6,647 bases of DNA from an uncultured Opitutales bacterium (GCA_937920335.1 CALGUT010000620.1:1-6647), one strand, 5' to 3'; positions 1 through 6,420 are shown, counted from the stretch's first letter. Notes: generated by a model not told the origin, from the letters alone. Translations and numbers: made by a program.

Positions 1-1921
1 CCGGAATGGCTAGAAGTGCATTAGTCCACACAGCTTTTTGGGCTTCCTTTTCCGTGTTCGTGGTCAGGTAGCGTTGAACGACGGCTTGATCGGAAGTGTA
101 GGGGACTAAGGCGTTCGAGAAGATCGCTCCCAGAATTAATACCATGAATGAGTCCTTGGCCCAGGACCATTCAATTGGAGGCATCTCAAACTTTCCGGCT
201 TCTCTTCCCATAGAAACCAGTGTCGAAAAACCACCGTCCAACTGAGATACTATTAATCCTAGGGCGAGCAGTGCGCCACCAATCAGAACCACCACTTGAA
301 TCACGTCGGTCCAGATGACGGCTTTGATGCCACCAAACGCAGTGTAGACGGTTGCGATCAATCCCATCAACACGATGCAAAGGGTGAGGTTGAATCCCGT
401 TACCGCTGAAAGTGCGAGTGCAGGAAGGAACACCACAATGCCCATGCGGAAAAGTTGAAAAACGATGAACGATGCGCTTCCAAACAATCGTAGGCCCAGA
501 TCAAAACGATCTTCCAGAAATTGATAAGCTGTAACGGCGTTGAGTTTCCTTAACCGGGGTATGTAAATGTATACGACCAGTGGGGCGACAATGAGGATGC
601 CGGCATTTAACAAAATGGCGGACCAACTTGTCCCAAAGACTCTGGCTGGAAGGGCAAGGTAGGTGATGGCGCTGAGGGTTGTACCGAAAATACTCATACC
701 AGCTGCCCACCAAGGAATAGATCGTCCGCCTAGATAGAAGTCGTCCGATGTTTTAGTCGTTCTTGCGCAATAATAACCGATTAGGATCAATGCGCACATG
801 TAAATTATGAGGGTTATCCAATTGAGAGTGCCGAAAGAAGAGGATGCAAATGGCGTCGAGACTTTCCATATATTCGGCGTTCGAACACGAGGACGAACTT
901 CTCCTGAAGCAATGATGTAATCATCGCCCCATTTGGCTACTTGGGTCGTGACGTGATTCTGAGGAATGTCACCCCCTTCCTGCCAGGTATCAGTGAGCGC
1001 ATTGTAAGCCCAGGCTTTTTTAGGGAAACCGGGATGATCGTCTTTTAAGTCATCGGCTTGGTGGAACAAAGAGCCGTCCGCGCCTCCTACTACAAAAATA
1101 TGATTCTCTCCAACCCGAATGGCTTCGCCGGCCATGAAGCAGACTGGGGAATCGGCCAATTGCTTCCAGCTCTTGCTGCCTGGGCTATAGGCGTAAGCGT
1201 CCTTTAGGAATTCGAGTTCTCCATTTTCTTTTTCACGTCTGCCACTAAACAAAAATAACTGTTCTTCAGAACCGTTGTGCTGGGCAGTGACGAGGTTGAG
1301 TCCTCGAGCGGGTCCGGGCCAACCGGGCAATTCCTGCCACCCCGCAGCAAGATTGTCCATGTCGAGCATCCAGAGATTGTTGAGAGCAGACGATAAGGCG
1401 TTCGTTTCCGTGCCGCCCGCTACGTAGACTTTGTTGCCGATGCTGGCCGCCATGGAAAAGGCAAGTGTCTTGGGGAGGTTGGGTAAGGCCTTCTGGCTGA
1501 TAGATTTACTCGAGGGATCCCATTTGAGAATGAAAACGTCTGCGTAGGTTTGAGCCGCATCGTTGCCGCCCATGAAAACGACTCCTTGAGATAGTGATAC
1601 CGAAGCTCCGTAGCCAAGCGGTCTTGGCAAGGTTCCGGTCTTGGTCCATTCACCCGAACGTTCCAGCACCCAGATATCGTCGTGCCAAACTTTGTCTTCT
1701 CCCCAATAGGGTTTAGGAAAGTTGGCTCCGCCGGCCACGATGAGAGCATCGTTATGAACACCGACATAAGGTCCGGCAACTCCGAGTGCATCGGTTTGCT
1801 CACCTACCGGCGGGAGATCGCTGATATGGGACCATTCAAGATAGGGGTGGCCGTGCGCTTGGGGATGGATGTAAACGGTGAGTAGTGAAAGCAGAAAAAC
1901 AAATGCGACGGTGTAATTCAT
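1..1921 (-). CDS. Secreted kelch (NanM/mutarotase-like) domain fused to a sodium:solute symporter, 3' end missing
   Basis: The frame is open from the ATG at 1921 to the window edge, 640 codons with no stop, so the C-terminus is missing. Residues 1-24 look like a signal peptide (hydrophobic from Tyr3, ending near QAHG). Residues 27-355 form a kelch beta-propeller: Gly-Gly or Ser-Gly turns recur at VAGGANF (62-68), FMGGND (116-121), VAGGTE (167-172), FSGRR (225-229), VVGGADG (277-283) and IASGE (337-341), which suits six blades. GGANFP followed by VWHDDIWVL (78-86) is typical of the cyclically permuted mutarotase relatives of the sialate mutarotase NanM. From about 365 the protein becomes a membrane protein of the SSS family, with DDFYLGGRSIPWW (393-405) and GGIKAVIWTDVIQ (530-542). 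Roughly the first half of the symporter is present; the later helices, with part of the usual Na+ site, lie outside. It is last in a leftward operon, 26 bp after the sulfatase, with no clear ribosome site. Substrate unknown: NanM likeness suggests a sugar, not necessarily sialate. Confidence 0.9.
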   Translation of the reverse strand, partial: MNYTVAFVFLLSLLTVYIHPQAHGHPYLEWSHISDLPPVGEQTDALGVAGPYVGVHNDALIVAGGANFPKPYWGEDKVWHDDIWVLERSGEWTKTGTLPRPLGYGASVSLSQGVVFMGGNDAAQTYADVFILKWDPSSKSISQKALPNLPKTLAFSMAASIGNKVYVAGGTETNALSSALNNLWMLDMDNLAAGWQELPGWPGPARGLNLVTAQHNGSEEQLFLFSGRREKENGELEFLKDAYAYSPGSKSWKQLADSPVCFMAGEAIRVGENHIFVVGGADGSLFHQADDLKDDHPGFPKKAWAYNALTDTWQEGGDIPQNHVTTQVAKWGDDYIIASGEVRPRVRTPNIWKVSTPFASSSFGTLNWITLIIYMCALILIGYYCARTTKTSDDFYLGGRSIPWWAAGMSIFGTTLSAITYLALPARVFGTSWSAILLNAGILIVAPLVVYIYIPRLRKLNAVTAYQFLEDRFDLGLRLFGSASFIVFQLFRMGIVVFLPALALSAVTGFNLTLCIVLMGLIATVYTAFGGIKAVIWTDVIQVVVLIGGALLALGLIVSQLDGGFSTLVSMGREAGKFEMPPIEWSWAKDSFMVLILGAIFSNALVPYTSDQAVVQRYLTTNTEKEAQKAVWTNALLAIP

Positions 1922-1947
1922 TCGATTAGAGCGGATTGTAGTTGAGA

Positions 1948-3498
1948 TCACTTGGTGGCTCCGTTTATGACCCGTCCTGTCTTTCTATTTGTGAATGTCC
2001 AGTTGTCTGGATCAAAAATATAGGCGCGTTTTGGAAGTGCTTCTGGCGTCCATTCTTTCGGAAGGTGTTGTGAAAGCTGGTCTTTGATTGGCTGATGTGC
2101 CGGGTTGTTGGCGATATTGTTCCATTCGTTGGAATCGGTCTGGTGATCGTAGAGTTCCTCAGTACCGTCCGAGTAGCGGATATAACGCCAGCGATCGGTG
2201 CGAACGGCCGTGTTTCCGAAGCCAAAGTCGATCAGGCTTACATGCGGCCATGTGGTGTTGGGGTCTTCCAGTAGGGGCGATAGATCTGGGCCATCGAAGT
2301 CGACGTCACTCTCGAGGTTCAGTAAATGCACGAGGGTAGGGAAAATCGAGACGAGGTTGACAGGTTTGTTCGTTGATTGACCTGCATATTCCATTTCTGG
2401 CAGTGCAATGATAAACGGAACGCGTGTGGCCTCTTCCCAAAGGGTCGATTTCATCCAGTGATTCTTTTCTCCCAGGTGGAAACCATGATCCGACAACAGA
2501 ACAATGATTGTATTTTCAGCAAACGGAGAGTCTTTCAAAGCATCTAGGATGCGTCCTACCTGTTCATCGGCATAACTGATGCTGGCCAGATAGCAGCGGA
2601 GCGCCTCTTCCCATTGGTTGGCGTCTTTGGCCGCCTGCATTCCGTCCCGGCGAGCGGCCGCCCATTTTTGGGGGATTTCGGGTATGTCGTCCAGGTCATC
2701 CTCGGGAGACAATGGAAGATGAATCTTCGCATCTGCATAGAGGTCAAAAAAAGACTGGGGAATGTACCAGGGTAGGTGAGGGTGGAATGTACCGACCGAA
2801 AGGAAAAAGGGTGATTCGCTGGAATGATTTTTGAGAAACTCGATGGCGTAGTCGATGACGACTAAATCATCGTATTCCGATTCGGCTCGAGGCAGGACGC
2901 CCCAGTCGAGTTCTTCACGACCCCGCAGGTATTCCACCTTGCTGAAGGGATATTCATCGGGCGGTGGCATCCATTCGGTCCAGGGGTAGTTGAGTTTGTT
3001 GGATCGGTTCCACGGGAAATCATCCCAGGGGATCCGTTTGTAGGCATGCCATTGGTCGGGTGGGTTGTTGCCGGCAGTGTGGTGAAAGCTTTTTCCAGTA
3101 CCGATCACACGATACTCCTGTTCCTTGAAGAACTTGGGCATGGTCATTATGTCCGGATGGTTTGGACGGAGCCATTGACCGTTGTTATAGACCCCGGTGG
3201 TCGAAGGCATGAGTCCAGTCATAATCGCCGTTCGGCTGGGATTGCAAACCGGAGACGGGCAGTGAGCGTTAGTAAAGTTAATCCCACGCTCAGCTAACTT
3301 GTCCATGTGCGGCGTAAATACTTCCCCTTCGTAGCCGCCCAAAAAGTTCGTCCAGTCCCGCATGTCATCGACCGAGATCATGAGGATGTTCATGGGAGCT
3401 GATTCAGCTCTCAGCGGTGAAAGCCAAACAGAGAATACAAAGAGGCTGAGGAGTAGTCGCTTGATTCTTATGGGTAAATTATTCATCTCAGGATTCAC
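1948..3498 (-). CDS. Exported S1-family sulfatase, iduronate-2-sulfatase-like
   Basis: 516 residues, a full-length type I (formylglycine) sulfatase that hydrolyses sulfate esters, probably on a sulfated glycan. A signal peptide is visible: basic residues at 11-14 (RIKR), a hydrophobic stretch 15-27, likely cleavage after LRA (31). Metal ligands Asp44-Asp45 sit in ISVDDMRDW. The sulfatase signature is C85-N-P-S-R89; Cys85 would be converted to formylglycine, which needs a maturase not seen here. GKSFHH (135-140), FHPHLPW (238-244), SDHGFHLGE (336-344) and HWMKSTLWEEATRVP (347-361) supply the other expected active-site Lys, His and Asp residues and match the iduronate-2-sulfatase-like branch. 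The C-terminal part (about 370-516) carries the usual small subdomain, including RTDRWRYIRYSDGTEELYDH. The substrate cannot be deduced from this likeness alone. The start is GTG with a GAGG four bases upstream; an in-frame ATG at 3486 (residue 5) also keeps the signal peptide. It follows the aldolase by 18 bp and precedes the symporter by 26 bp. Confidence 0.93.
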   Translation of the reverse strand: MNPEMNNLPIRIKRLLLSLFVFSVWLSPLRAESAPMNILMISVDDMRDWTNFLGGYEGEVFTPHMDKLAERGINFTNAHCPSPVCNPSRTAIMTGLMPSTTGVYNNGQWLRPNHPDIMTMPKFFKEQEYRVIGTGKSFHHTAGNNPPDQWHAYKRIPWDDFPWNRSNKLNYPWTEWMPPPDEYPFSKVEYLRGREELDWGVLPRAESEYDDLVVIDYAIEFLKNHSSESPFFLSVGTFHPHLPWYIPQSFFDLYADAKIHLPLSPEDDLDDIPEIPQKWAAARRDGMQAAKDANQWEEALRCYLASISYADEQVGRILDALKDSPFAENTIIVLLSDHGFHLGEKNHWMKSTLWEEATRVPFIIALPEMEYAGQSTNKPVNLVSIFPTLVHLLNLESDVDFDGPDLSPLLEDPNTTWPHVSLIDFGFGNTAVRTDRWRYIRYSDGTEELYDHQTDSNEWNNIANNPAHQPIKDQLSQHLPKEWTPEALPKRAYIFDPDNWTFTNRKTGRVINGATK

Positions 3499-3502
3499 TG
3501 GA

Positions 3503-3506
3503 CCTC
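3503..3506 (-). promoter_or_regulatory. Ribosome binding site supporting the GTG start of the sulfatase
   Basis: On the minus strand GAGG lies 4 bases before the GTG at 3498 and 16 bases before the alternative ATG at 3486. It is the only clear Shine-Dalgarno-like element among the internal gene starts of this window, and it favours the GTG start. The spacing is slightly short, so the ATG is not excluded. Confidence 0.45.
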
Positions 3507-3516
3507 GGCTTTCTCT

Positions 3517-4281
3517 CTACCGTTGATACCCCTTCAGGAGCTTCGCGTAGGCGTCTTTGTAGTAGATGATATCGGCTCCGTGAATTAGCAGCTTTGCTCC
3601 TGCATCCTGCATGTATTTTGAATGATCAGTATCGAATACCAGAGTTCCGAAAACCTTCCCTGCAGCGAGCGTATCGTCGGCGATACGTTTGGCAGCGGAC
3701 AGCACATCTTCATGTTTGATCTGCCCTGGCTTGCCGGAAAGGAGGGAAAAATCTCCTGGCCCGAAGAAGATACCGTCGACGCCTTCAATTTCCGCGATCT
3801 CCCGAACGTGTGGGAGTGCGGCTGGTGATTCAATCTGGATAAGGATCCAGCTTTCTTCATTTGCCTTCACGGTGTAATCGTCTGCCGGATACGAACCAAA
3901 ATTGTTGTCCGCACTACCACCATCGAATCCGCGTTCTCCCTGTGGAGCAAACTTAGCCCAGCGGATGACTTCTCTGGCTTCATCGGCGGACTCGCAACGG
4001 GGATACATGATCCCATGGGCACCGGCTTCCAACATTCGTCCCATGCGCATGGTTTCCCAGCGTGCTGGTCGGGCCAACACATCGACATCACCCACCCGGG
4101 CAGCACGACAGAGGTTGGCGAAGGTTTCCACGCTCTTGTCATTGTGCTCGAGGTCATACCACAGGAAGTCGAATCCCATCTGGCTGAGTATCTCGGTGTG
4201 AACCGGGTCGGTTGATTTTACCAGGGTTCCGAGGGCCAATTCGCCGTCTTTCCAGATTCGTTTTACCTTGCTTGGTCGCAT
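3517..4281 (-). CDS. HpcH/HpaI-family class II aldolase (2-keto-3-deoxy sugar-acid aldolase-like)
   Basis: 254 residues, the usual length for cytoplasmic HpcH/HpaI aldolases, which use a divalent metal to split 2-keto-3-deoxy acids into pyruvate (or a related keto acid) and an aldehyde. Family landmarks are intact: the WYDLEHND segment with the catalytic His46, the ARPARWE segment with substrate-binding Arg71, GAHGIMYPR (87-95), the metal Glu151 in IQIESPAALPHV, and the metal Asp177 in FFGPGDFSL. The start ATG at 4281 gives the expected N-terminus (KRIWKDGELALGTLVKSTDP); no Shine-Dalgarno sequence is visible. Members include the GarL, RhmA and HpaI types; the exact substrate cannot be read from the sequence. 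A neighbouring exported sulfatase and sugar-type symporter suggest a sugar acid made from a polysaccharide unit, rather than the aromatic-degradation role of HpaI. The gene follows the regulator by 88 bp and precedes the sulfatase by 18 bp, so it is probably cotranscribed with the sulfatase and symporter. Confidence 0.9.
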   Translation of the reverse strand: MRPSKVKRIWKDGELALGTLVKSTDPVHTEILSQMGFDFLWYDLEHNDKSVETFANLCRAARVGDVDVLARPARWETMRMGRMLEAGAHGIMYPRCESADEAREVIRWAKFAPQGERGFDGGSADNNFGSYPADDYTVKANEESWILIQIESPAALPHVREIAEIEGVDGIFFGPGDFSLLSGKPGQIKHEDVLSAAKRIADDTLAAGKVFGTLVFDTDHSKYMQDAGAKLLIHGADIIYYKDAYAKLLKGYQR

Positions 4282-4333
4282 AATTGATAGGCGGAGTTAA
4301 CAGGAGTAGTAGTGGCTGTCACCAGACGGATTG

Positions 4334-4342
4334 ATTGGTTCA
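4334..4342 (+). promoter_or_regulatory. ATTGGTTCA motif upstream of the aldolase gene, candidate operator element
   Basis: The 88-bp gap between regulator and aldolase (4282-4369) holds ATTGGTTCA, 52 bases before the aldolase ATG. The same nine bases occur in reverse at 5555-5563, and a one-mismatch copy is at 5482-5490, both in the divergent control region. The motif continues as CATTCGTAATACC, so the element may be longer. I see no convincing -35/-10 pair in this gap, so transcription may read through from the regulator gene. Operator function is an inference from position and recurrence. Confidence 0.3.
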
Positions 4343-4369
4343 TTCGTAATACCGAAAAAGAGCCACGAT

Positions 4370-5449
4370 CTAGATAGTTTTGTGGACGACGCTCTTCCCG
4401 GGTGTGAATTCTGGAATCAATAGGGTTTGGTGGTTCTTTAAGGTATCGCCCTGAATCCGTTCTTCGAGGATCTGGTGGATCTTGGCGGCCCGTTCTTTTG
4501 GGTTGAACTCATAAAAAGCGGGCATTGGATCAAGGTGATGGAGGAAATCGATATCGTGCCGACTGATGAGCGAAAGTTCGTCGGGGATTTTTATTCCAGC
4601 GCGTAGTGCTTGAGTGAACACTCTCAGATATTGGAACGGAGAATCGATAAATAGCGCTGTGACTGGGTCTGTGGGCGAAGATATCTGCTTTAGGATCGTG
4701 CCGTAGTCGTGGAATTCTGAACTGTGCTGAATGATCTTCAATGAGGGTTTTGAGAGACACTTTTGTAGGGTGGACTTGAAGCTATTCAGGCATTCCTGAT
4801 CGCCAGGAAATGCGGCCCGGTTGCGCACATAGCCAATGCGCTTGTGACCTTTTGCCGCCAGCAGGCCCGCAGCGTGACGGCCAATCGCCTGGTAGTTTAG
4901 ATCAATACTTGGAAGGGTTATTTCTGAGTAAGGGGAACCACAGATGATAGCTGGAATACCTTGTTTGTTGAAAACTTGTTGGATGTTTTTTGGACAACGA
5001 ACGAGAAGCCAGCACATGTGATTGGTCGACTTGAAGAGTTTTCTGAGACCTGTTTCTGGAGAGCGACTGACTTCGGGGATACCCTCGTGAACGAACAGGT
5101 TCCAGCCGCGTTTTGCGACTCGCTGCTGCAGCGCGGGAATCCAGGTTAAGCTTCTTGCCTCTTGGTTTCCGTGTTGGGTGCCAATGAGAATCCCGATCGA
5201 AATAACTTCGACTGAATGGGGTTCAGATTTAATGCGTTTCGTGATGACATAACCGGATCCTGGTATCGATTGAATGATTCCGTCGTTCTGGAGGATTTTC
5301 AATGCGTAGCGTAGCGTTCCCCTGCTTACCTGAAACTGGTCGGTTAGTTGGCGCTCACTGGGCAATGTTTTCCGCCAGCTACCATTTCCAATATGGGTCT
5401 TCAGCGCTGAAAGCACGTCATTACGAAGAAGCTGTCGGGTCAAGGCCAT
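4370..5449 (-). CDS. GntR-type regulator with LacI-like sugar-sensing domain
   Basis: 359 residues. The N-terminus (about 1-75) is a GntR winged helix: LPSERQLTDQFQVSRGTLRYA (29-49) is the helix-turn-helix, followed by the wing IIQSIPGSGYVITK. A linker leads to a periplasmic-binding-protein/LacI-type effector domain (about 80-355), recognisable from ISIGILIGTQ, GIPAIICGSPYS, the DLNYQAIGRHAAGLLAAKGHKRIGYV block and the DPVTALFIDSP block. This is the AraR-like domain order: DNA binding by a GntR head, sensing of a sugar-like ligand by a LacI-like body. It heads the leftward operon and diverges from the RraA-family gene, so local control with autoregulation is the simplest expectation; repressor or activator cannot be told. 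The ATG at 5449 places the helix-turn-helix correctly. No Shine-Dalgarno sequence is evident. The effector is unknown but is likely the sugar or an intermediate of the pathway encoded beside it. Confidence 0.92.
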   Translation of the reverse strand: MALTRQLLRNDVLSALKTHIGNGSWRKTLPSERQLTDQFQVSRGTLRYALKILQNDGIIQSIPGSGYVITKRIKSEPHSVEVISIGILIGTQHGNQEARSLTWIPALQQRVAKRGWNLFVHEGIPEVSRSPETGLRKLFKSTNHMCWLLVRCPKNIQQVFNKQGIPAIICGSPYSEITLPSIDLNYQAIGRHAAGLLAAKGHKRIGYVRNRAAFPGDQECLNSFKSTLQKCLSKPSLKIIQHSSEFHDYGTILKQISSPTDPVTALFIDSPFQYLRVFTQALRAGIKIPDELSLISRHDIDFLHHLDPMPAFYEFNPKERAAKIHQILEERIQGDTLKNHQTLLIPEFTPGKSVVHKTI

Positions 5450-5481
5450 CGATTATAGATGCGGACGTTTTGTCTTAGGTG

Positions 5482-5490
5482 ATTGGTTTA
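5482..5490 (+). promoter_or_regulatory. ATTGGTTTA motif just downstream of the regulator promoter, candidate operator half
   Basis: The nine bases differ by one from ATTGGTTCA at 4334-4342 and from the reverse copy at 5555-5563. The copy lies immediately downstream of the putative -10 box at 5492-5497, across the expected transcription start of the regulator gene near 5485, which is a usual place for a repressor site. Function is inferred from position and recurrence only. Confidence 0.3.
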
Positions 5491-5491
5491 T

Positions 5492-5519
5492 ATTATGGAC
5501 AGGTTATCAGGTATGTAAA
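5492..5519 (-). promoter_or_regulatory. Putative sigma-70-type promoter of the regulator/operon
   Basis: On the minus strand TTTACA (5519 to 5514, five of six to TTGACA) is followed after 16 bases by CATAAT (5497 to 5492, five of six to TATAAT). The start of transcription would fall near 5485, giving a leader of about 36 bases to the regulator ATG at 5449. It is the best -35/-10 pair I found in the divergent region and would drive the whole leftward operon unless an internal promoter exists. Confidence 0.5.
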
Positions 5520-5554
5520 TCAGTAATTCCAATTCCGTTTACTTGTCTCTTCGT

Positions 5555-5563
5555 TGAACCAAT
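5555..5563 (-). promoter_or_regulatory. ATTGGTTCA motif (reverse copy), candidate operator half
   Basis: Read on the minus strand this is ATTGGTTCA, identical to 4334-4342. With 5482-5490 it forms an inverted pair whose arms begin about 80 bp apart, matching at eight of nine positions. It also overlaps the only -35-like hexamer I could propose for the rightward gene (TTGAAC, 5554-5559). Function is inferred. Confidence 0.3.
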
Positions 5564-5607
5564 TTGTGTCCCTTGTCAGATAACCCGCCGCGGCGAAATT
5601 CTAAGAG

Positions 5608-5626
5608 TTCATTAACGTTATGTGAA
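5608..5626. promoter_or_regulatory. Palindromic site just upstream of the RraA-family start
   Basis: A perfect eight-base palindrome TAACGTTA (5613-5620) is flanked by TTCA on the left (one base away) and TGAA on the right (two bases away), giving an almost symmetric 19-base element that ends 6 bases before the ATG at 5633. A central ACGT with symmetric flanks resembles sites bound by dimeric repressors, including those of AraR-type GntR proteins. It may instead affect translation, as it occupies the place where a ribosome site would be expected. Confidence 0.3.
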
Positions 5627-5632
5627 TCAATT

Positions 5633-6379
5633 ATGCCGTTATCTCACTCAACCCTTTTGCAACTCAAACGCTGGAATACGCCTACCATCTACAATGGATG
5701 GGAACAGATTACCGAACGAGATATCACCCAAGTTGGATTTAACCTTGAGCCGACAACGGACTATATGCCCGAAATGGGCCCCATGGTTGGTTATGCCGTT
5801 ACCGTGAAGTTTGAGCCCTCCAATAGGCAGCATGTGGATGCTAAATCCAACGCCTGGGCTGAATACCGTGAGTATGTGGCGAGCATTCCCGGGCCGAAGA
5901 TTGTGGTCGTTCAAGATTTAGATAAGCCGTATCTGGTCGGCGCCTTCTGGGGCGAAGTGAACAGCAATATCCACAAAGCACTGGGCTGTGTCGGGACTAT
6001 CGTTGATGGTGCGATTCGCGATGTGGATGAAATGAAAAACGCTGGATTTAAAGCATTGGCTCGGGGTCTGTGTGTGGGGCATGCCTATAGCGTTCCGGTC
6101 GAATGGGGGAGTGCAGTCGAAGTATTCGGAAGATCGATAGAACCGGGTCAACTCATACACGCGGACAAGCATGGTTTCCTTGCTATTCCTACTGAAGATG
6201 AAGAACGGCTTCTCGAAGCCTCAGTCTTTATGGATAAGAACGAGTGTAACACTTTGATACCCACTGCGCGTACTGCCAGTGGAAAGACCACTCGGGAAAT
6301 TCTGGATGAAGTTAACAACGCGGGTGCTGCTTTTGGAGCCGCCGTTAAGGAGAGGTTTGGAAGAAACGGGGAATGGTGA
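5633..6379 (+). CDS. RraA-family protein (HMG aldolase/oxaloacetate decarboxylase-like)
   Basis: 248 residues from the ATG at 5633. The frame could be extended to a TTG at 5564, but the extra 23 residues look unlike protein family sequence, while the ATG gives the usual N-terminus (LLQLKRWNTPTIYNGWE). The family core is clear: GAFWGEVNSNIHKALGC (103-119), TIVDGAIRDVDEM (122-134) and PGQLIHADKHGFLAIP (171-186). Glu108, then 20 residues, then Arg129-Asp130 matches the acidic-X20-Arg-Asp arrangement associated with catalytic members such as 4-hydroxy-4-methyl-2-oxoglutarate aldolase, with Glu rather than Asp in the first place. That favours an enzyme acting on a pyruvate-derived keto acid over the RNase E-inhibitor role that named the family. 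It is probably cytoplasmic. The gene diverges from the GntR regulator and precedes a second sulfatase by 114 bp. It has no recognisable Shine-Dalgarno sequence. Substrate unknown; aldolase or decarboxylase are both possible. Confidence 0.88.
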   Translation: MPLSHSTLLQLKRWNTPTIYNGWEQITERDITQVGFNLEPTTDYMPEMGPMVGYAVTVKFEPSNRQHVDAKSNAWAEYREYVASIPGPKIVVVQDLDKPYLVGAFWGEVNSNIHKALGCVGTIVDGAIRDVDEMKNAGFKALARGLCVGHAYSVPVEWGSAVEVFGRSIEPGQLIHADKHGFLAIPTEDEERLLEASVFMDKNECNTLIPTARTASGKTTREILDEVNNAGAAFGAAVKERFGRNGEW

Positions 6380-6392
6380 CCCGGCGGTAGGT

Positions 6393-6420
6393 CTGGTATA
6401 AGTATGGTACCAGTATTTTT
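6393..6420 (+). terminator. Putative rho-independent terminator after the RraA-family gene
   Basis: CTGGTA (6393-6398) pairs with TACCAG (6408-6413) around a nine-base loop, with one more G-T pair possible inside, and TATTTTT follows at once (6414-6420). It begins 13 bases after the stop codon. The stem is short and only half G+C, so termination may be partial and some read-through into the sulfatase gene is possible. Confidence 0.45.

Larger units (their letters stand above)
5450..5632. promoter_or_regulatory. Divergent control region between the regulator and RraA-family genes
   Basis: This 183-bp gap separates the start codons of two divergent genes. It holds a good minus-strand promoter (5492-5519), two inverted copies of an ATTGGTTYA motif (5482-5490 and 5555-5563), and a palindrome near the RraA start (5608-5626). 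For the rightward gene I see only weak promoter candidates: TTGAAC at 5554-5559 with a poor -10 around 5577-5584. If that is real, the reverse motif copy overlaps its -35 box. Confidence 0.6.

Noticed and set aside
1420..1803. 127-codon open frame on the minus strand
   Set aside because: It lies wholly inside the kelch-symporter gene in another frame on the same strand, has no recognisable family sequence, and is rich in Pro, Arg and Ser as out-of-frame translations often are.
1..1921. Naming the kelch-symporter as a sialic acid epimerase/transporter
   Set aside because: NanM likeness alone does not set the substrate. No sialate lyase, kinase or epimerase is in the window, and the neighbouring aldolase belongs to the HpcH/HpaI class, not to the NanA family.
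3517..4281. Assigning the aldolase to L-fucose or L-rhamnose breakdown (RhmA-like)
   Set aside because: It would fit a fucoidan-type locus, but no fuconate/rhamnonate dehydratase or dehydrogenase is visible and the family motifs do not separate the substrates by eye.
5452..5457. Perfect TATAAT on the minus strand, two bases before the regulator ATG
   Set aside because: Transcription from it would start inside the coding region after the ATG, there is no -35 box at a proper distance, and no good in-frame start follows. The pair at 5492-5519 is better.
5502..5585. Inverted repeat GGTTATC (5502-5508) and GATAACC (5579-5585)
   Set aside because: Seven bases with 70 bp between arms is short, is not concentric with the other inverted pair, and has no third copy, so it may well be chance.
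5564..5632. N-terminal extension of the RraA-family gene from a TTG codon
   Set aside because: The extra 23 residues resemble translated intergenic sequence, overlap candidate promoter and palindrome elements, and the ATG at 5633 gives the normal family N-terminus.
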